This document shows, in pieces, positions 33,150 to 45,583 of a DNA stretch of 64,000 nt. The notes below the pieces were generated by a model that did not search any database, was not told where the DNA came from, and worked only from the letters and a program-made list of their open reading frames with translations. This DNA comes from Anagrus nilaparvatae (taxonomy: Eukaryota; Arthropoda; Insecta; Hymenoptera; Mymaridae). Position numbers and translations under genes: made by a program. The stretch is from contig JAKSXM010000107.1 of NCBI GenBank assembly GCA_022575985.1, positions 2,542,001-2,606,000 of the forward strand, in the 5' to 3' direction. Position 1 is the stretch's first letter. Each line of letters begins with the position of its first letter.

Positions 33150-33325
33150 AATTATATAGGTAGTTTTTAAAGAACCAAACAATTTATACTTTTGAGATAA
33201 AAAGAAATAATATCATAAATAATGTCAAAATCTTGAAGCAATTATAATGTGGTTATTTTGTTATTATAAAATATTATTAAGGAAGGAAATTAAATTAACA
33301 AATTCGTTGCGGAAGATTTTGGAGC
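33150..33325 (+). repeat. Dispersed repeat D, copy 1
   Basis: TTTTAAAGAACCAAACAATTTA, AATAATGTCAAAATCTTGAAG and GTTGCGGAAGATT recur in the same order at 46260-46440. Confidence 0.6.
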
Positions 33326-33754
33326 CCCATTAAAAATACATAGAGTCATGGTTCAAGGTTGCCTACGCCGCTGTGAAAATATTAATTGATTATTATTGAC
33401 TCTGAAATATTTTTAACTCCAATTCAAACCCATCAAATAGGTTCAAAAATGCTTTCTATATATTATACTTATAGTATTGCGATTTATAATAAAAATAGAA
33501 AAAACCCGATGGAATGTCAAAACTGGAATTTTTGCATATAGGTTATTCTTAGTGAAACTTTATGAAAAGGATGGTGAAACTTTGGGATTTTCATAAAACC
33601 ATTTCTACTGGGCTTAGTACGTAAAAATATGATTCCATTCAAATTTTTAAGCTTCTATAGATTGAAATGTTTCAAAATTACAGGTGTTTTTAAATTTATA
33701 AATTTTTTTTAATTTTCTAGAAAAATGTGATAGTCTAGAAGCCGCCTGTGTTAA

Positions 33755-34631
33755 ATTTATGCACTTTTTTCCTAAGCCTTGTGTAAGGCTACTTATACGT
33801 GATTCTTAAGTTTCCAAGTACGCTGATTGCAAATTTTCAGGTCCCGATCCCGAGAGCGTAGCCCTAATACCGATATACCATAGTTTTCGGCCAATTTTGA
33901 GTGTTTTTTTGACATACTTCATATAAAAACTTTCTATATTGACTTTAAAATTTCAGGTAATATTGTCAGGTAGTTTTTTTTTACATACTGCTATTTTAAA
34001 GTCAATCTAGAAAGTTTTTATATGAAGTATGTCAAAAAAAAACACTCAAAATTGGCCGAAAATTACGGTAAATCGGTATCAGGGCTACGTTTTCGGGTTT
34101 GGAATCTAAAAATTCAGCATCAGCGTACCCAAAAACTTAAGAGTTCTGCCTGGAAGCCATTTTTGCAGCTGTAAGCCAATCCCGTAAATGGACGCTTTCT
34201 CACCTACTCGTGGCTTCAATTTTAATTAAAATAAAATATGAAAAGCAGAAAAATAATCTCCGGAAAATTCTGCAGATGGGACAACTTTGCCCGGTCATGG
34301 ATTATAAATTTTGTTTCAAACAATCGTCTGCTCAGCGCGCAATGACAGAGCAGGCGATTGTTTGAAACAAAATTTTGTTTTATTTATTATGATGTTTTAG
34401 GAAAATTTTCCGTGACCGGGCAAAGTTGTCCCATCTGCAGAATTTTCTGGAGATTATTTTTCTGCTTTTCATTTTTTATTTTAATTAAAATTGAAGCCAT
34501 GAGTAGGTGAGAAAGCGTCCGTTTACGGGATTGGCTTACAGCTGCAAAAATGGTGTCCAGGCAGAACTCTTAAGTATCACGTATAAGTAGCTTTACACAA
34601 GGGACAAGGCTTAGGAAAAAAGTGCATACAT
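33755..34631. mobile_element. Foldback X inside W, TTAA-flanked
   Basis: TIRs ATTTATGCACTTTTTTCC and ATGTATGCACTTTTTTCC (inverse) sit next to TTAA at 33751-33754 and 34632-34635. Arms share CCTAAGCC, TACTTATACGTGAT, AAGAGTTCTGCCTGG and CAAAGTTGTCCCATCTGCAG; the loop is near 34330-34350 (GCGCGCAATGACAG). The left arm is interrupted by Y at 33810. Confidence 0.75.
33810..34136. mobile_element. MITE Y inside X, TTAA target duplication proven by the sister arm
   Basis: TIRs GTTTCCAAGTACGCTGA and GTTTTTGGGTACGCTGA (inverse) are bordered by TTAA at 33806-33809 and 34137-34140. The other arm of X, at ~34559-34580, reads CAGAACTCTTAAGTATCACG with a single TTAA, the exact unoccupied site. Arms of ~150 bases share TTTTCGGCCAATTTTGAGTG. 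No coding capacity. Confidence 0.85.
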
Positions 34632-36712
34632 TTAACACATGCGCACAGTATAGTAAAAAAAAAAAGTGGCCAAAAATCGGCTTCAACGCAATTTCTGATG
34701 AAAAAAAACTTTTGCTGGATGGAAAATGACCGTTTTTGTAAATACTAAATGATAGGCTACCGAGATCAAAAAATTTTTTTTTTTAATTTTTTTAGCTGCT
34801 GAATGAAAAAAAAAATCTATTTTTTACCATAAAAAGGTAAATATTTATAGTTTTAAAATTAAAAAAAAAAATTTTTTTAGGTACAGCTCTGTATTAAAAT
34901 ATGTACATAAATGATAAATAAACCTAAAAAAAGTGTATTAGTATAATTATACATGGCTGTATGCAGTATAAAGATGTGTTAGTCAACATTTGCAATTTAG
35001 TCAAAAAATTAAAAATTTGATTTTTCTATTTTTACTTATATTTTAAACTTAAATAAAGTATAAAAAATATAAATTATATAAAAACATAAAAAAAAATACT
35101 TTACTTAAGTTTAAAATATAAGTAAAAATAGAAAAATCAAATTTTTCATTTTTTAAAAAATTTTTTGACTAAATTGCAAATGTTGACTAACACATCTTTA
35201 TACTGCATACAACCATGTATAATTATACTAATACACTTTTTTTAGGTTTATTTATCATTTATGTACATATTTTAATACAGAGTTGTACCTAAAAAAATTT
35301 TTTTTTTAATTTTAAAACTATAAATATTTACCTTTTTATGGTAAAAAATAGATTTTTTTTTTTCATTCAGCAGCTAAAAAAATTAAAATAAAAAAATTTT
35401 TTTGATCTCGGTAGCCTATCATTTAGTATACACAAAAACGGTCATTTTCCATCCAGCAGAATTTTTTTTCATCAGAAATTGCGTTGAAGCCGATTTTTGG
35501 CCATTTTTTTTTTTTTACTATACACTGTGAGGCGTCTTCTAGACTATGAGTTAATTTTTTGATTTTAATTTTTGTAAGCTCTAAATGAAACTAAAAACAA
35601 TTTTTATGAATAAGGGGTATGTAAAATTTCCCACTGAAGACGATTCTGACATCAGTTTTTTGGAAACTACAAGGAAATCCGAAAAATTGGAAAAACTAAA
35701 GAGGTTTTTCAAAGGCAAATTTCTCCAAAAAGGTTGTTTTTTTTTCTTTTAATTGGCCAAAAAAATTTTATTTTCCCATAAACTTTCTGTTTGTAAGCAG
35801 TTTTTTGGGGGATATTTAAAAACTCAAAAAAACGAATTTTCATAACTTTCCATTTTCCAAAATTTTCTGGATTTCCTTGTCCCCTAACCGAAATTTTGAC
35901 ATGATCTTTGAATTCCTCGGGAAATACTTACTTAAATATACTTACATAAGTTTACTTAAAGACTCTTTTGAGAGAAATTTTGAACAAATCTGTAGTTCTG
36001 TACAAAGAAAAGAAAATAAAATATAATACAAATTCATAAAATAGTAAAATAACAATAATTAGCAAATAAATTTTAATTTTTTTAATATTTTTATTTTCTT
36101 TTCTGTGCACAGAGTTACAGATTTATTCAAAATAATTATCTCAAAAGGGGTTCTTTGGTAAAATTTTCCAAGTAATCCAAAAATCGAGTCAGAATTTCGG
36201 TTAGGTGACAAAAAAATCCGGAAAATGGAAAATTTTGAAAAATGAAAAGTTATAAAAATTTTTTTTTTAGTTTTTCAGCATGTAAAAGACAAATATGCTC
36301 CAAAAACCAGGTGGAGTACTTACCAACGAAAAATAAAAGCCCATAATGAAAAATGTAACGAAATTTATTGTTCCTTAATTTTTATACCATAATCAATATT
36401 TTTCCGAAAAATATTATACAGAATATTTAATCAAAGTGTACCAACAAAAAGTTTATGGGAGAACAAAAATTTTAAGGCCAATCAGATTCTCAAGATGCTG
36501 TTAATGATTAATTAAAAAAAGTCTTTCAGGTAAAAATTGAAATACGTGAGAGAAGATATAATCTATTCCTCCAATGAAGTAAAAAACAAAAAAAATAATG
36601 AAAACTTTCCTTCGAGAATAAAAAACAACACAAATTAAATTTTCTTAAGTAGGTATTTAAATAAATTAACGCAAAAGGGGTAAAATAGTTAATTGCATTT
36701 TGAAGGTAAAAA

Positions 36713-37260
36713 TATTAGTATTTTTTATCAGTATAACCATGAATTTTATTTAAATTAATTTTATAACGATTTTATAAAAAAAGCAATTATTCTGCGCGCG
36801 CAGAGCGCGCGGCTATTCTAGTATTTATTAAAAATATCTTTTGAATTGCAAATAAGTTAAAAATTGTTACAATATATTAATTATTAGTATTGAATTCATT
36901 TTATTGAATTCATTTAATTTTTAATTCTTTTTTCAAATACCTATTTAAATAAAGATGCAACATGTAAATAACAACAGCGCGTGCAATTTTTTATGCATAT
37001 ATGGTTGATTCCGACAACTTTTAGTCGGAATATGACTACGACATAGCCAAAGAATTTCCATCACGATCCAATAAAAGTCACATAAGTAATATAATTTATA
37101 TATATAGGAATGTGTTTTTAATTTTAATATTCACTAACTCTCAGAGGGGATTTGCATCCTTTGAGTTACATAAAAAGGTAAATTTTTGAATTTTTGTAAA
37201 TACTAACGAATGAATAGAAATTTGTTTTTTCACTAATAATGTGGAAACGAAAATCAATAT
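36713..37260. other. AT-rich stretch
   Basis: A small GC palindrome TCTGCGCGCGCAGAGCGCGC lies at ~36792-36811. Nothing else is recognised. Confidence 0.5.
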
Positions 37261-37769
37261 TTTTATAGATAGAATGATAGAGTAATGATGTAAAGCGAAA
37301 AAAAGTAATATAATCCTGAGGATCGGATATTGAATGCATTTGGAATAAATTTCTTAATTTAATCTTTTAATTCTACAGGCATAATTTTTTTATTTATTAA
37401 CAAGTATCCCTTTTTATTAACGCTGCGCTAATTCGTATAACGCTAATTTTCGACATTATTATCGCTAATTTTTTCGAATTTTTTTCGTATTACAAATTAG
37501 AATAAATGAAAGCGACGAATCTATTTACAGTGACAATAATCTTCCGTTACGATTTATACTTCCATTTCTTCATAAGTATTGAAAAGAAAAAACAATTGAA
37601 TAAATCGTAACGGAAGATTATTGTCACTGTAAATAAATAAAAAAATTATGCCTGTAGAATTAAAAGATTAAATTAAGAAATTTATTTCAAATGCGATCAA
37701 TATCCGATCCTCAGGATTATATTACTTTTTTTCGCTTTACATCATTACTTCATCATTCTATCTATAAAA
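37261..37769. repeat. 510-bp palindrome with an inner hairpin
   Basis: Outer arms (37261-37398 and 37636-37769) share TTTATAGATAGAATGATAGA, CCTGAGGATCGGATATTG and AATTCTACAGGCATAA. Inside, 37527-37632 is a second hairpin around ACAGTGACAATAATCTTCCG. The single segment 37399-37526 holds unmatched sequence with GCTAATT repeats. Confidence 0.8.
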
Positions 37770-37771
37770 GT

Positions 37772-37795
37772 CCAATTTTAGGTCCACTCTAATGG
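37772..37795 (-). repeat. Orphan end of the 43528-44065 MITE family
   Basis: AATTTTAGGTCCACTCTA is the inverse of the left terminus of the TA-flanked element at 43528. Only one end is seen here. Confidence 0.5.
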
Positions 37796-39350
37796 TTACG
37801 TAAAAAAGAACCTTTAGGCTTACACTAAGTTGTAAGTAAAGCATCTTAAAAGTACATTTGATAAGTGTCGTTATTTTTATTTGGTAATTTACATTTAAGA
37901 ATTAATTGTATACCGAAGAGATATTTAGGTACAATTTCTTCTAAAGCTTATAAAGATTCCTTTTATCTAGATTCTGTATATGTAAGAGAGTTTGTGCGTG
38001 ATAATCTGATAAAACCTTCGAAGTAATTGAATTTTTTTTTGATAAATGTTTTTATTAAAATACGCGAAAAGGTTTGTTTAAACAATCTGATCTTTTTGGT
38101 AGTAGTTTCCTATAAATCTTGTAACTTATTAAATATTCAATATATTACTTATTGAATATTTCCATCATTATCCTAAAATTATGTGTTTGAAAAGTATTTA
38201 TCTGAAGATTTTTGATTTGTAAAAAACAGCAAGATTTAAATGTTTTCACCATTTTTGGGCCTTACTGGCCCGCATATGCCTTGAAACTATGAACAGAATT
38301 CTTTTTTAAGGTTTGTGAAGATCCGAGCGAGTGGTTTCTTGCTAAATTAATAGTCAGCTAAATTTCAATGTATAAACGGATTAAAATTAGATTTTTCGTG
38401 TAAATTAATTATTTAATTTTTTAATAGTAAAAATTGCCTGTTGCTCAATTACAAGATGTGCATATATTAGATTTTCAATAAAATTTATATTTTGTAATTT
38501 TTGTTAATTAATTGATTTATTCTTATTTTTAATTTTTAAACCCAATAAGCCTATCACGCAGGTTTTAAAATCAATTTTGAAAACAATATTTAATATTTGA
38601 GCTTTCTCGAAAATCGCGTGTGATATATTCATTGGTTTTTTTTTAAACTTCAGATCACAATTTGCTCGTTTTCTTTATGCAAAAAGCTTTTTTTAGCAAC
38701 AAATAAATACATTTACTTAAGTTTTGGTCAAATTTTGTGTAATTACATACTTGTAATACTTGTGCCATTAAATAAATTAAAATTGTTGAAACAATTATTA
38801 GAATAATTTTTTTCAAAAAATGTATCCTATAATCTTGAAGCCTTTATAATTTTAAGCCAAAATAAAATAATTTTAAGCTCCTAAAATCCTTATTATTATA
38901 TACCCCTTTATCGAAATTATTCTAAGTTCCTAAATAAAAATTATTTTAAGTACCTAAACTTAAATTATACTAAATCCCTTTGACCCCCCCCCTCAAATGA
39001 TATGCTTGAAATACCCTCCCCCTGCATAAAAATATGTTCCATGTTAAAACAAAATTTTTTAACCGATAGATATTCACTTTTGTCTAACAAATAGCAGATT
39101 AATTAGCTAAGAAAGAAAAAAATACCCATTCCTCATAAAACCTCCAGCCTTATAAACATCTAATTATAGAACTTTGTGTAGAAGCACTTTGGTTCATCAG
39201 AACTATTCCTAAATTCCTAAATCTTACCTATAGGGATTCCGTGGTTGCTGATTACGAATTCAACGAGAAAATTGAAAAAATTTCAAAAGAAAATTCAATA
39301 TTAAAATTTTTTTATTTAATAAAAAAAATTATACGATTCGCATTGATAGA
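37796..39350. other. AT-rich stretch with a short degenerate repeat
   Basis: 38860-38970 carries three to four imperfect units of AAATTATTTTAAGTNCCTAAA. No gene or element ends seen elsewhere. Confidence 0.45.
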
Positions 39351-39456
39351 AGTTTTGTATGGTCACTAATTACAAAATATGGAAGCTTTAAAAGTTTTAA
39401 AAGAAAATCCAATGAGGCGGATTTTTTCATTTTTTAAACGAACTAATTTTTTTTTA

Positions 39457-40830
39457 TTATATCGGTAGTTCTTAGCTATTTTTACCCAAATCTGAGGTCG
39501 ATGTCTTGGATTTAAAAAATACTGTGTTTGGAATGAAAAAATATGGTTACTGGCCAACAACTGGCTTGGTTGCGATTTGGCAGCTGTTTTTCTAATATTG
39601 ATTTTTTTCGAATTCTCAGCCACCCGTTTGCTTTTTATTTTCTTGACGCCCTAAATAAGCCTAAAAAATATTTTCCATATAAAGGTAGGTAGTAAAAATT
39701 CCCGCCCAATCCGAATCTGGCCATATTTTTTCGGAAAAACCTCAGGAAAAGCCGGACAATCGGAAAAACTAAAGGAAACTGGAAAATACCAATTTCTCAA
39801 AAAGCGTCACTTTTTTTAAATTTTTTTTATTTTTTTTACATGTGTTTTCCCATACTTTTCATGCTGGTAAACTCTTTTTTTGACACATTTGCCTTTTAAG
39901 CACATAAAATTCAATTTTAGGCTCAAAAAAATGATTTTGAAAATTGTTCATTTTCTGAATTTTCCAATTTTCTCGCTTTTCCTAATAGAAAATGAAAAAT
40001 CTGACTTGATTTTCGGATTCCTCGGGAAATTCTACATTGAAAACCTTCCTGAATAAAATTTTAGAGGCCTATTTGACGCTTTTAAAAAAAGAAAAACAAA
40101 GTAACCTACTAAAATCATCAAACAAAATAAAAAAATAATAAAATTTAATTATGTTTAATTATGTTTGATTTTAGCGGGTTACTTTCTTTTTCTTTTTTTA
40201 ACAGCGTCAAATAGGCCTCTAAAATTTTACCCGGGAAGGTTTTCAATGTAAAATTTCCCGAGAAATCCAAAAATCAAGTCAGATTTTTCATTTTCTACCA
40301 GGAAAAGAGAGAAAATTGGAAAATTCAGAAAATGAACAATTTTCAAAATCATTTTTTTGAGCCTAAAATTGATTTTTAAGTGCTTCAAAGGCAAATGTGC
40401 CAAAAAAAGAGCTTATCAGAATGAAAAGTATGGGAAAACATATGTAAAAAAAAAAAAGTGACGCTTTTTGAGAAATTGGTATTTTCCAGTTTCCTTTAGT
40501 TTTTCCGTTTTTCCGGCTTTTCCTGAGGTTTTTCCGAAAAAATATGGTCAGATTCCAATTGGGCAGGAATTTTTACTACCTACCTATAAAGAAAATATTT
40601 TTTAGGCTTATTTAGGATGTCCAGAAAATAAAAAGCAAACGGGTGGCTGAGAATTCGAAAAAAATCAAAAATGGTAAAACAGCTGCCAAATCGCAACCAA
40701 GCCACCTAGAGCCTTAAAAATTGGCCATTAAACATATTTTTACATACCAAACACAGTACAATTGGTATTTTTAAAATCCAAGACATCGACCTCAGACTTG
40801 GGTAAAAATAGCTAAGAACTACCGATATAA
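39457..40830. repeat. 1.37-kb palindrome (foldback P), complete copy
   Basis: Arms of ~650 bases begin TTATATCGGTAGTTCTTAGC and its inverse. Both carry GGTCGATGTCTTGGATTT, CAGCCACCCGTTTGC, CAGGAAAAGCCGG and GCGTCA-C-TTTTT blocks. The centre is near 40090-40180 (AAGTAACCTACTAAAATC). A left half of the same family is at 51911-52500. The minus frame at 39366-39623 is an artefact of the arm. Possible ~85-base direct repeats flank the palindrome (39358-39445 and 40866-40955). Confidence 0.85.
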
Positions 40831-40955
40831 AATTTACGAGAAAATTTATAAGTAGTCCTTTTTATGGTAACTAATTATTAATCTTTTTTAAGAATTTGGA
40901 AAATTTAAGAAAAATCTAATATGGCGGAAAGCTTCTTCATGTTAAATTTTTGAAA

Positions 40956-42204
40956 TTATTAGGTCATAAAAGAATGACTTATGAGATCAGTGCAAATTAA
41001 ATCAGAATTCTGAAGATGATTCAATTCTAGGGAGAGGCCTCGTGGGAAATTTTCGCTAAACATTTTCAGTAAAAATTTAGCTAATTTTTTATAAAAAAAA
41101 TTTTAAATGCTCTAAAATTTATAAAAAAGTAGCTATAACTCATTACTGAAGAGCTTTAGAGAAAAATTTTCTACGATACCTCATCCTGGAATGCAAAAAT
41201 CTTAAATATAAGCCAAGTAGAATGTAGATCCAAGTTATTCAGATGTACCAACTCAGGCTTTTATGAACCAAAAATTTCAAAAATTTAACATTACGTATTT
41301 GTTTAAAGAAATAAATATTTTCAATTTTTTTTATATTCTTGTACCAAATACTGAAAAGCATTGATGAATATTTTATTAAAAAATTAGTGGTTAAAAAATA
41401 TTGATTTCAAAATTTGCTGTGAGAAAACAGCTAGTGTTTAGAGAGAGCACCTTCAACTATAGTATAATTTTCACTAAAAAAGTTGAGTTAAAACAATATT
41501 TTTCAATAATAGTAGCTAGCTTGAACAAGGAAACAGTACGTAATTTGTAGGATAACAGTGTTAAAATATGTTTAAATTATGTGTTAACACTGTTTATGTT
41601 TAATTTACACAAATACACAGTTTCAATGTCTCAGGCGGGATACGATTTAAATATTTGATTTTAAATCTAAAATTAGCTTTTATATGGTCAGTGTTATGTT
41701 TTTCTTCCATTTTTTTTCATAAGTAAACATTATCTTACCTATATAATTTACCAAAGAACATTTATTTCATGAAATCTTTTTTAATTTTCGCAATTTAATA
41801 CCCACTTTTCGGTATGAATAATAATATAAAAATAATGAAAATACTAATACTTTTATTTTAAATATTTATTTTGAAGAAAGTTTTTTCGTTGTGAATTTCG
41901 TTGTCAATTCCTTTTTGCAAAAATCAATAAGTGCTCAAAACCGCAATGCTATGTCGGGACCACCTCCTCGACCCTACTTTATAACATTTAGATTACTTAT
42001 GACATGAGCTTCAAATCGCAAAATATTGATATACCTGAATTTAAATATTTGGCATGAATCAAATTATCTTCTTCATCTAGGATTTTTGCTAAATAGACAC
42101 AGAAAGTTACTCTGAGCGCGGAAAAAAGGAGTTTTCATTATACGCTGTAAAAAAGATCTACTTTCTTACTTTCAGGCGGTATTTTTTTCGCTTCGAATGA
42201 AAAA
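40956..42204. other. AT-rich stretch with nothing recognised
   Basis: No repeat family or gene identified. 41940-41985 (GTCGGGACCACCTCCTCGACC) is locally GC-richer. Confidence 0.45.
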
Positions 42205-42301
42205 CTATGTGTTGAACACGGTAAAAAATGTAGGAAATTTTACTTTCAATACAACTGCATTGAAAGCCAAATCCTATTTTTTTCCCTTGTTGAACAAATA
42301 G
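42205..42301. repeat. 97-bp MITE, CTATGTG termini
   Basis: CTATGTGTTGAACACGG and inverse CTATTTGTTGAACAAGGG form the TIRs; inner arms share GTAGGAAATTT-like and TGAAAG blocks. Same ends as 8026-8201. Confidence 0.6.
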
Positions 42302-42515
42302 ATATTTTCCTCTATCCTGAGAATTCTCAATTTTAGACCATCATAAAAGCTAAAAATTACTTTTTTCAAAGTTTTCAACCTCAAAATGAGCTCAAAAATT
42401 TTGGTTCCTCAAAGAGGAACCATTGTGTTAGGTCAAAATTTGATTTTCTATTTTTTGGCATATAAGCACGTTTTGGGACCCCAGGAAGCTAAAAAACCTG
42501 TTTTTAAAAAAAATC

Positions 42516-42518
<3 letters not shown>

Positions 42519-42570
<52 letters not shown>
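42519..42570. repeat. (TG)n microsatellite
   Basis: About 25 uninterrupted TG dinucleotides. Open frames across it on both strands (runs of Cys-Val and Thr-His) are meaningless. Confidence 0.95.
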
Positions 42571-42573
<3 letters not shown>

Positions 42574-43000
42574 TATGTAATCGGTGATATTTCACAAATA
42601 TTATGGAATTAAGACCTAATTTTTTTTTCAAAAATTTTTTCACCAAAAAATCTCGAGGTACTTTTTTTTTTTTTTGATTTGGATGTAATACCTCATTTAT
42701 TTCCATGAAAGTACTTATATTTGAAAGTATGTTTTTTACATGATCTCTCGAATCGGATACTTAATTTTCTGAAAATTTTTTTTCTAAAATTTTTTTCACA
42801 AAAAAATACAAAAAATACGAATTTTTTTTTTCTTTTTGGACGAAGTACCTAATTTATTTCCATGGAAGTACTAGTTTTAAGAACCTTGTTTATTGTTTTT
42901 TTTTTGATCTGATACTTAATTTTTTCAAAATTTTTTTTGTCAAAATTAAAAAAATAGAAAAATTAAAAAAAAATGCAATATTTTTTTTTTTTTTGGGCAC

Positions 43001-44545
43001 GGTTCGCTTATAGAGGAAATAGGTCTGGCAAAAATGCCGAAAGATTCTAAGCATCGGGGGTCAATTTTGGTACCGTATATAAACAGAATTCACCTTCAAA
43101 CAAATCAAACTCGTTCCTTTTTTGCCAATTTTTAAATATTAATTAATTTTTAAAATCCAGTTTTTTTACATTAAAAAAAATTTTTTTTTTGTTGATTATT
43201 TGAATAATTATTATTATTTAGTGTAAAATATTATTTAAACTCGGTAAAAAATTATAATATAACTAAGATACTAGAATGAATTTTCGCACCCCCCCTCCCT
43301 CCTCCTTCAACGCCTTTCAAATGCTCTAAAATGGCTTAAAAATGGGAAAAATCATTTAGAAAACATAAACATATTTAAGTAATGTATATGTTTATATGTG
43401 TGTGTATGTGTGTGTGTGTTTATATATGAGAAGGTGTATATGCATGTGTGTTACTGGAATGTATATAAAAATACATAAAGTAAAATTAATGTTTTTTCTC
43501 TTAATATTACAATTATTATATATTTTAGAGTGGACCTAAAATTGGGGTTTTAAGAAAAATTTTGCTCCCCGGGTTTTTTCGTGAACTTTTGATCATAAAA
43601 AGTCCCCAGCTCCAAGGATTTTGCTTTCGGTTTTCAAAAACGCGTGCCTTTAAGCATCTTAATTTTCCCATTTAAATAACATGTGAATTTTGACTTTTTA
43701 GCTTTCTAATCTTTTACAAAGCTTAAAAAATGTTTTGAACAGCTGCTAATCGATGGAAATACTATTTAAATATATAAAAAACGTTACCCAACCTCAAGTA
43801 GCAAAAAAAAATATTTTAAAAGCAATTTTACCGGTAATAAATGTGAAAAAAATCCTCATTGAAATCATAATAGAAAGATCTGAAGCTCTTTTTACGATAA
43901 TTGAAATAATATGGCTACATGTAATTTGAATGGAGCATTTTTTTATGTTTATTACCAGACAAGCAAAACCAAAATCCTTGGAGCTAGGGACTTTTTATGA
44001 CCAAATGTTCAGCAAAAAACCAAGGGAGCAAAGTTTATCTTAAAACTCCATTTTTAGATCCACTGTAAAGTATTTGCATTCATGAATGTTCACACATATA
44101 CACCTTCTTATTCATAAACACACACAAAACAACACGCATATAAGTAAATATATTTCTTATTTACATTTATGTTTTCTACATGATTTTTCCCATTTTTAAG
44201 CCATTTTAGAGCATTTGGTAGGCGTAGAAGAGAGGATATGGGGGGGGGGGGGAATTCATGCTAGTATCTTATTCATATAATTTTCTACCGAGATTAAATA
44301 ATTTTTTCCACTAAATAATAATTTTTTATTCGTTTTCAAAAAAAAATTAAAAAAAAAAGATTTTAACAAAAAAATGTAAAAAAAATAGATTTTAAAAATA
44401 AAGTAATGTCTAAAAATTGGCAAAAAAGGAACGAGTTTGATTTACTTGAAGGTAAATCCTGTTTGTGTACGGTACCAACATTGACCCCCCATGCTCAGAA
44501 TCTTTCGGCATTTTTGCCAGGCCTATTTCCTCTATAAGCGAACCG
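43001..44545. mobile_element. 1.54-kb palindrome inserted in the satellite array
   Basis: Termini CACGGTTCGCTTATAGAGG and inverse are flanked by satellite sequence (TTTTTTGG on the left, GGTGTAATACC on the right), which neighbouring units show uninterrupted. Arms share AAGATTCTAAGCATCGGGGG-like, GGAACGAGTTTGATT and GAAGGTGTATATG blocks. A TA-flanked MITE occupies the loop. A 13-G run lies at 44240-44252. Confidence 0.8.
43528..44065. mobile_element. TA-flanked MITE nested in the 43001-44545 palindrome
   Basis: TIRs GAGTGGACCTAAAATTGGGG and CAGTGGATCTAAAAATGGAG (inverse) directly adjoin TA (43526-43527 and 44066-44067). TIRs of the form CAGTGG... with TA duplication are typical of Tc1/mariner and pogo relatives (established knowledge); no transposase is present. 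The inner arms share TTTTTATGATCAAAAG-like and CTCCAAGGATTTTG. Confidence 0.7.
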
Positions 44546-45374
44546 TGTGGGTGTAATACCTCATTTAATTCTATGAAAGTATTAATATCTGAAAATATTA
44601 TAACTAGTGATATTTCAAAACCATTATCGAATTAAAACCTAATTTTTTTTTATCAAAAAATCTCAAACCCCCCCCTTTTTTTTTTAATTTGGATGTAATA
44701 CCTCATTTATTTACATGAAAGTACTTATATTTGAAAGTATGGTTTTTACACTATATCTCGAATCTGATACTTAATTTTATGAAATTTTTTTTTCTAAAAT
44801 TTTTTTCACAAAAAAATACAAAAAATACCAATTTTTTTTTTCTTTTTGGACTTAGTACCTAATTTATTTTCATGGAAGTACTACTTTTAAGAACCTTGTT
44901 TATTGTAATTTTTTGGATCTGATACTTAATTTTTTCAAAATTTTTTTTGTCAAAATTAAAAAAAAATAAAAATAAAAAAAACTGCAATATTTTTTTTTTT
45001 TTTTGGTGTAATACCTCATTTAATTCTATGAAAGTACAATTATCTGAAAATATTGTAACTAGTGATATTTCAAAACCATTATCGAATTAAGACCTAATTT
45101 TTTTTCCAAACATTTTTTTATCGAAAAATCTCAAACCCCCCCTTTTTTTTTTTATTTTTGATGTAATACCTCATTTATTTCCATGAAAGTACTTATACTT
45201 GAAAGTATGGTTTTTACTTGATATCTCCAATCTGATACTTAATTTTTTGAAAATTTTTTTCCTAAAATTTTTTTCACAAAAAAATACAAAAAATACGAAA
45301 CTTTTTTTTCTTTTTGGACGTAGTGCCTAATTTATTTCCATGGAAGTACTAGTTTTAAGAACCTCGTTTACAGT

Positions 45375-45583
45375 CCCACGTAAAAGGATTAAGCTTAATT
45401 TTGGTTAAGCTTAATGAATTAAGCTTACTGGAGTAAGCTTACTGGATTAAGCTTACTGAAGTAAGCTTACGGACTAACCTAAAAAGGCTTAATTTTTAAA
45501 ATTAAGCTTAATCCAGTAAGCTTACTCCAGTAAGCTTAATTCATTAAGCTTAACCAAAATTAAGCTTAATTTTTTTACGTGGG
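45375..45583. mobile_element. 209-bp palindrome built of TTAAGCTTA motifs
   Basis: Both ends read CCCACGTAAAA. Between them AAGCTTAC and AAGCTTAA motifs recur about fifteen times in both orientations around GGACTAACC. It sits in a satellite monomer between ...CCTCGTTTACAGT and GTAATTTTTTGG, while neighbouring monomers (e.g. ~44897) read CCTTGTTTATTGTAATTTTTTGG. GT is the only candidate duplication. Confidence 0.75.

Larger units (their letters stand above)
33730..35547. mobile_element. Foldback W, host of two nested elements
   Basis: Ends are TAGTCTAGAAGCCGCCTGTG and, inverted, TAGTCTAGAAGACGCCTCACAG. Apart from the insertion X (33755-34631), the body 34650-35527 is a near-perfect hairpin: TGGCCAAAAATCGGCTTCAA, GGTAGCCTATCATTTAG and GCAGTATAAAGATGTG blocks occur in both arms. 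It carries no gene. Confidence 0.75.
33470..36712 (+). repeat. Dispersed repeat R, copy B, with nested insertions
   Basis: Outer parts (33470-33729 and 35548-36712) match copy A at 10439-11972. The interior is filled by the foldback W (33730-35547). The right part also has an internal inverted repeat (about 35820-36290, blocks CCCCTAACCGAAATTTTGAC and GAATTTCGGTTAGGTGAC) that copy A largely lacks. Confidence 0.7.

Noticed and set aside
42386..42706. Overlapping frames on both strands across the TG repeat
   Set aside because: Cys-Val and Thr-His runs come from the microsatellite.
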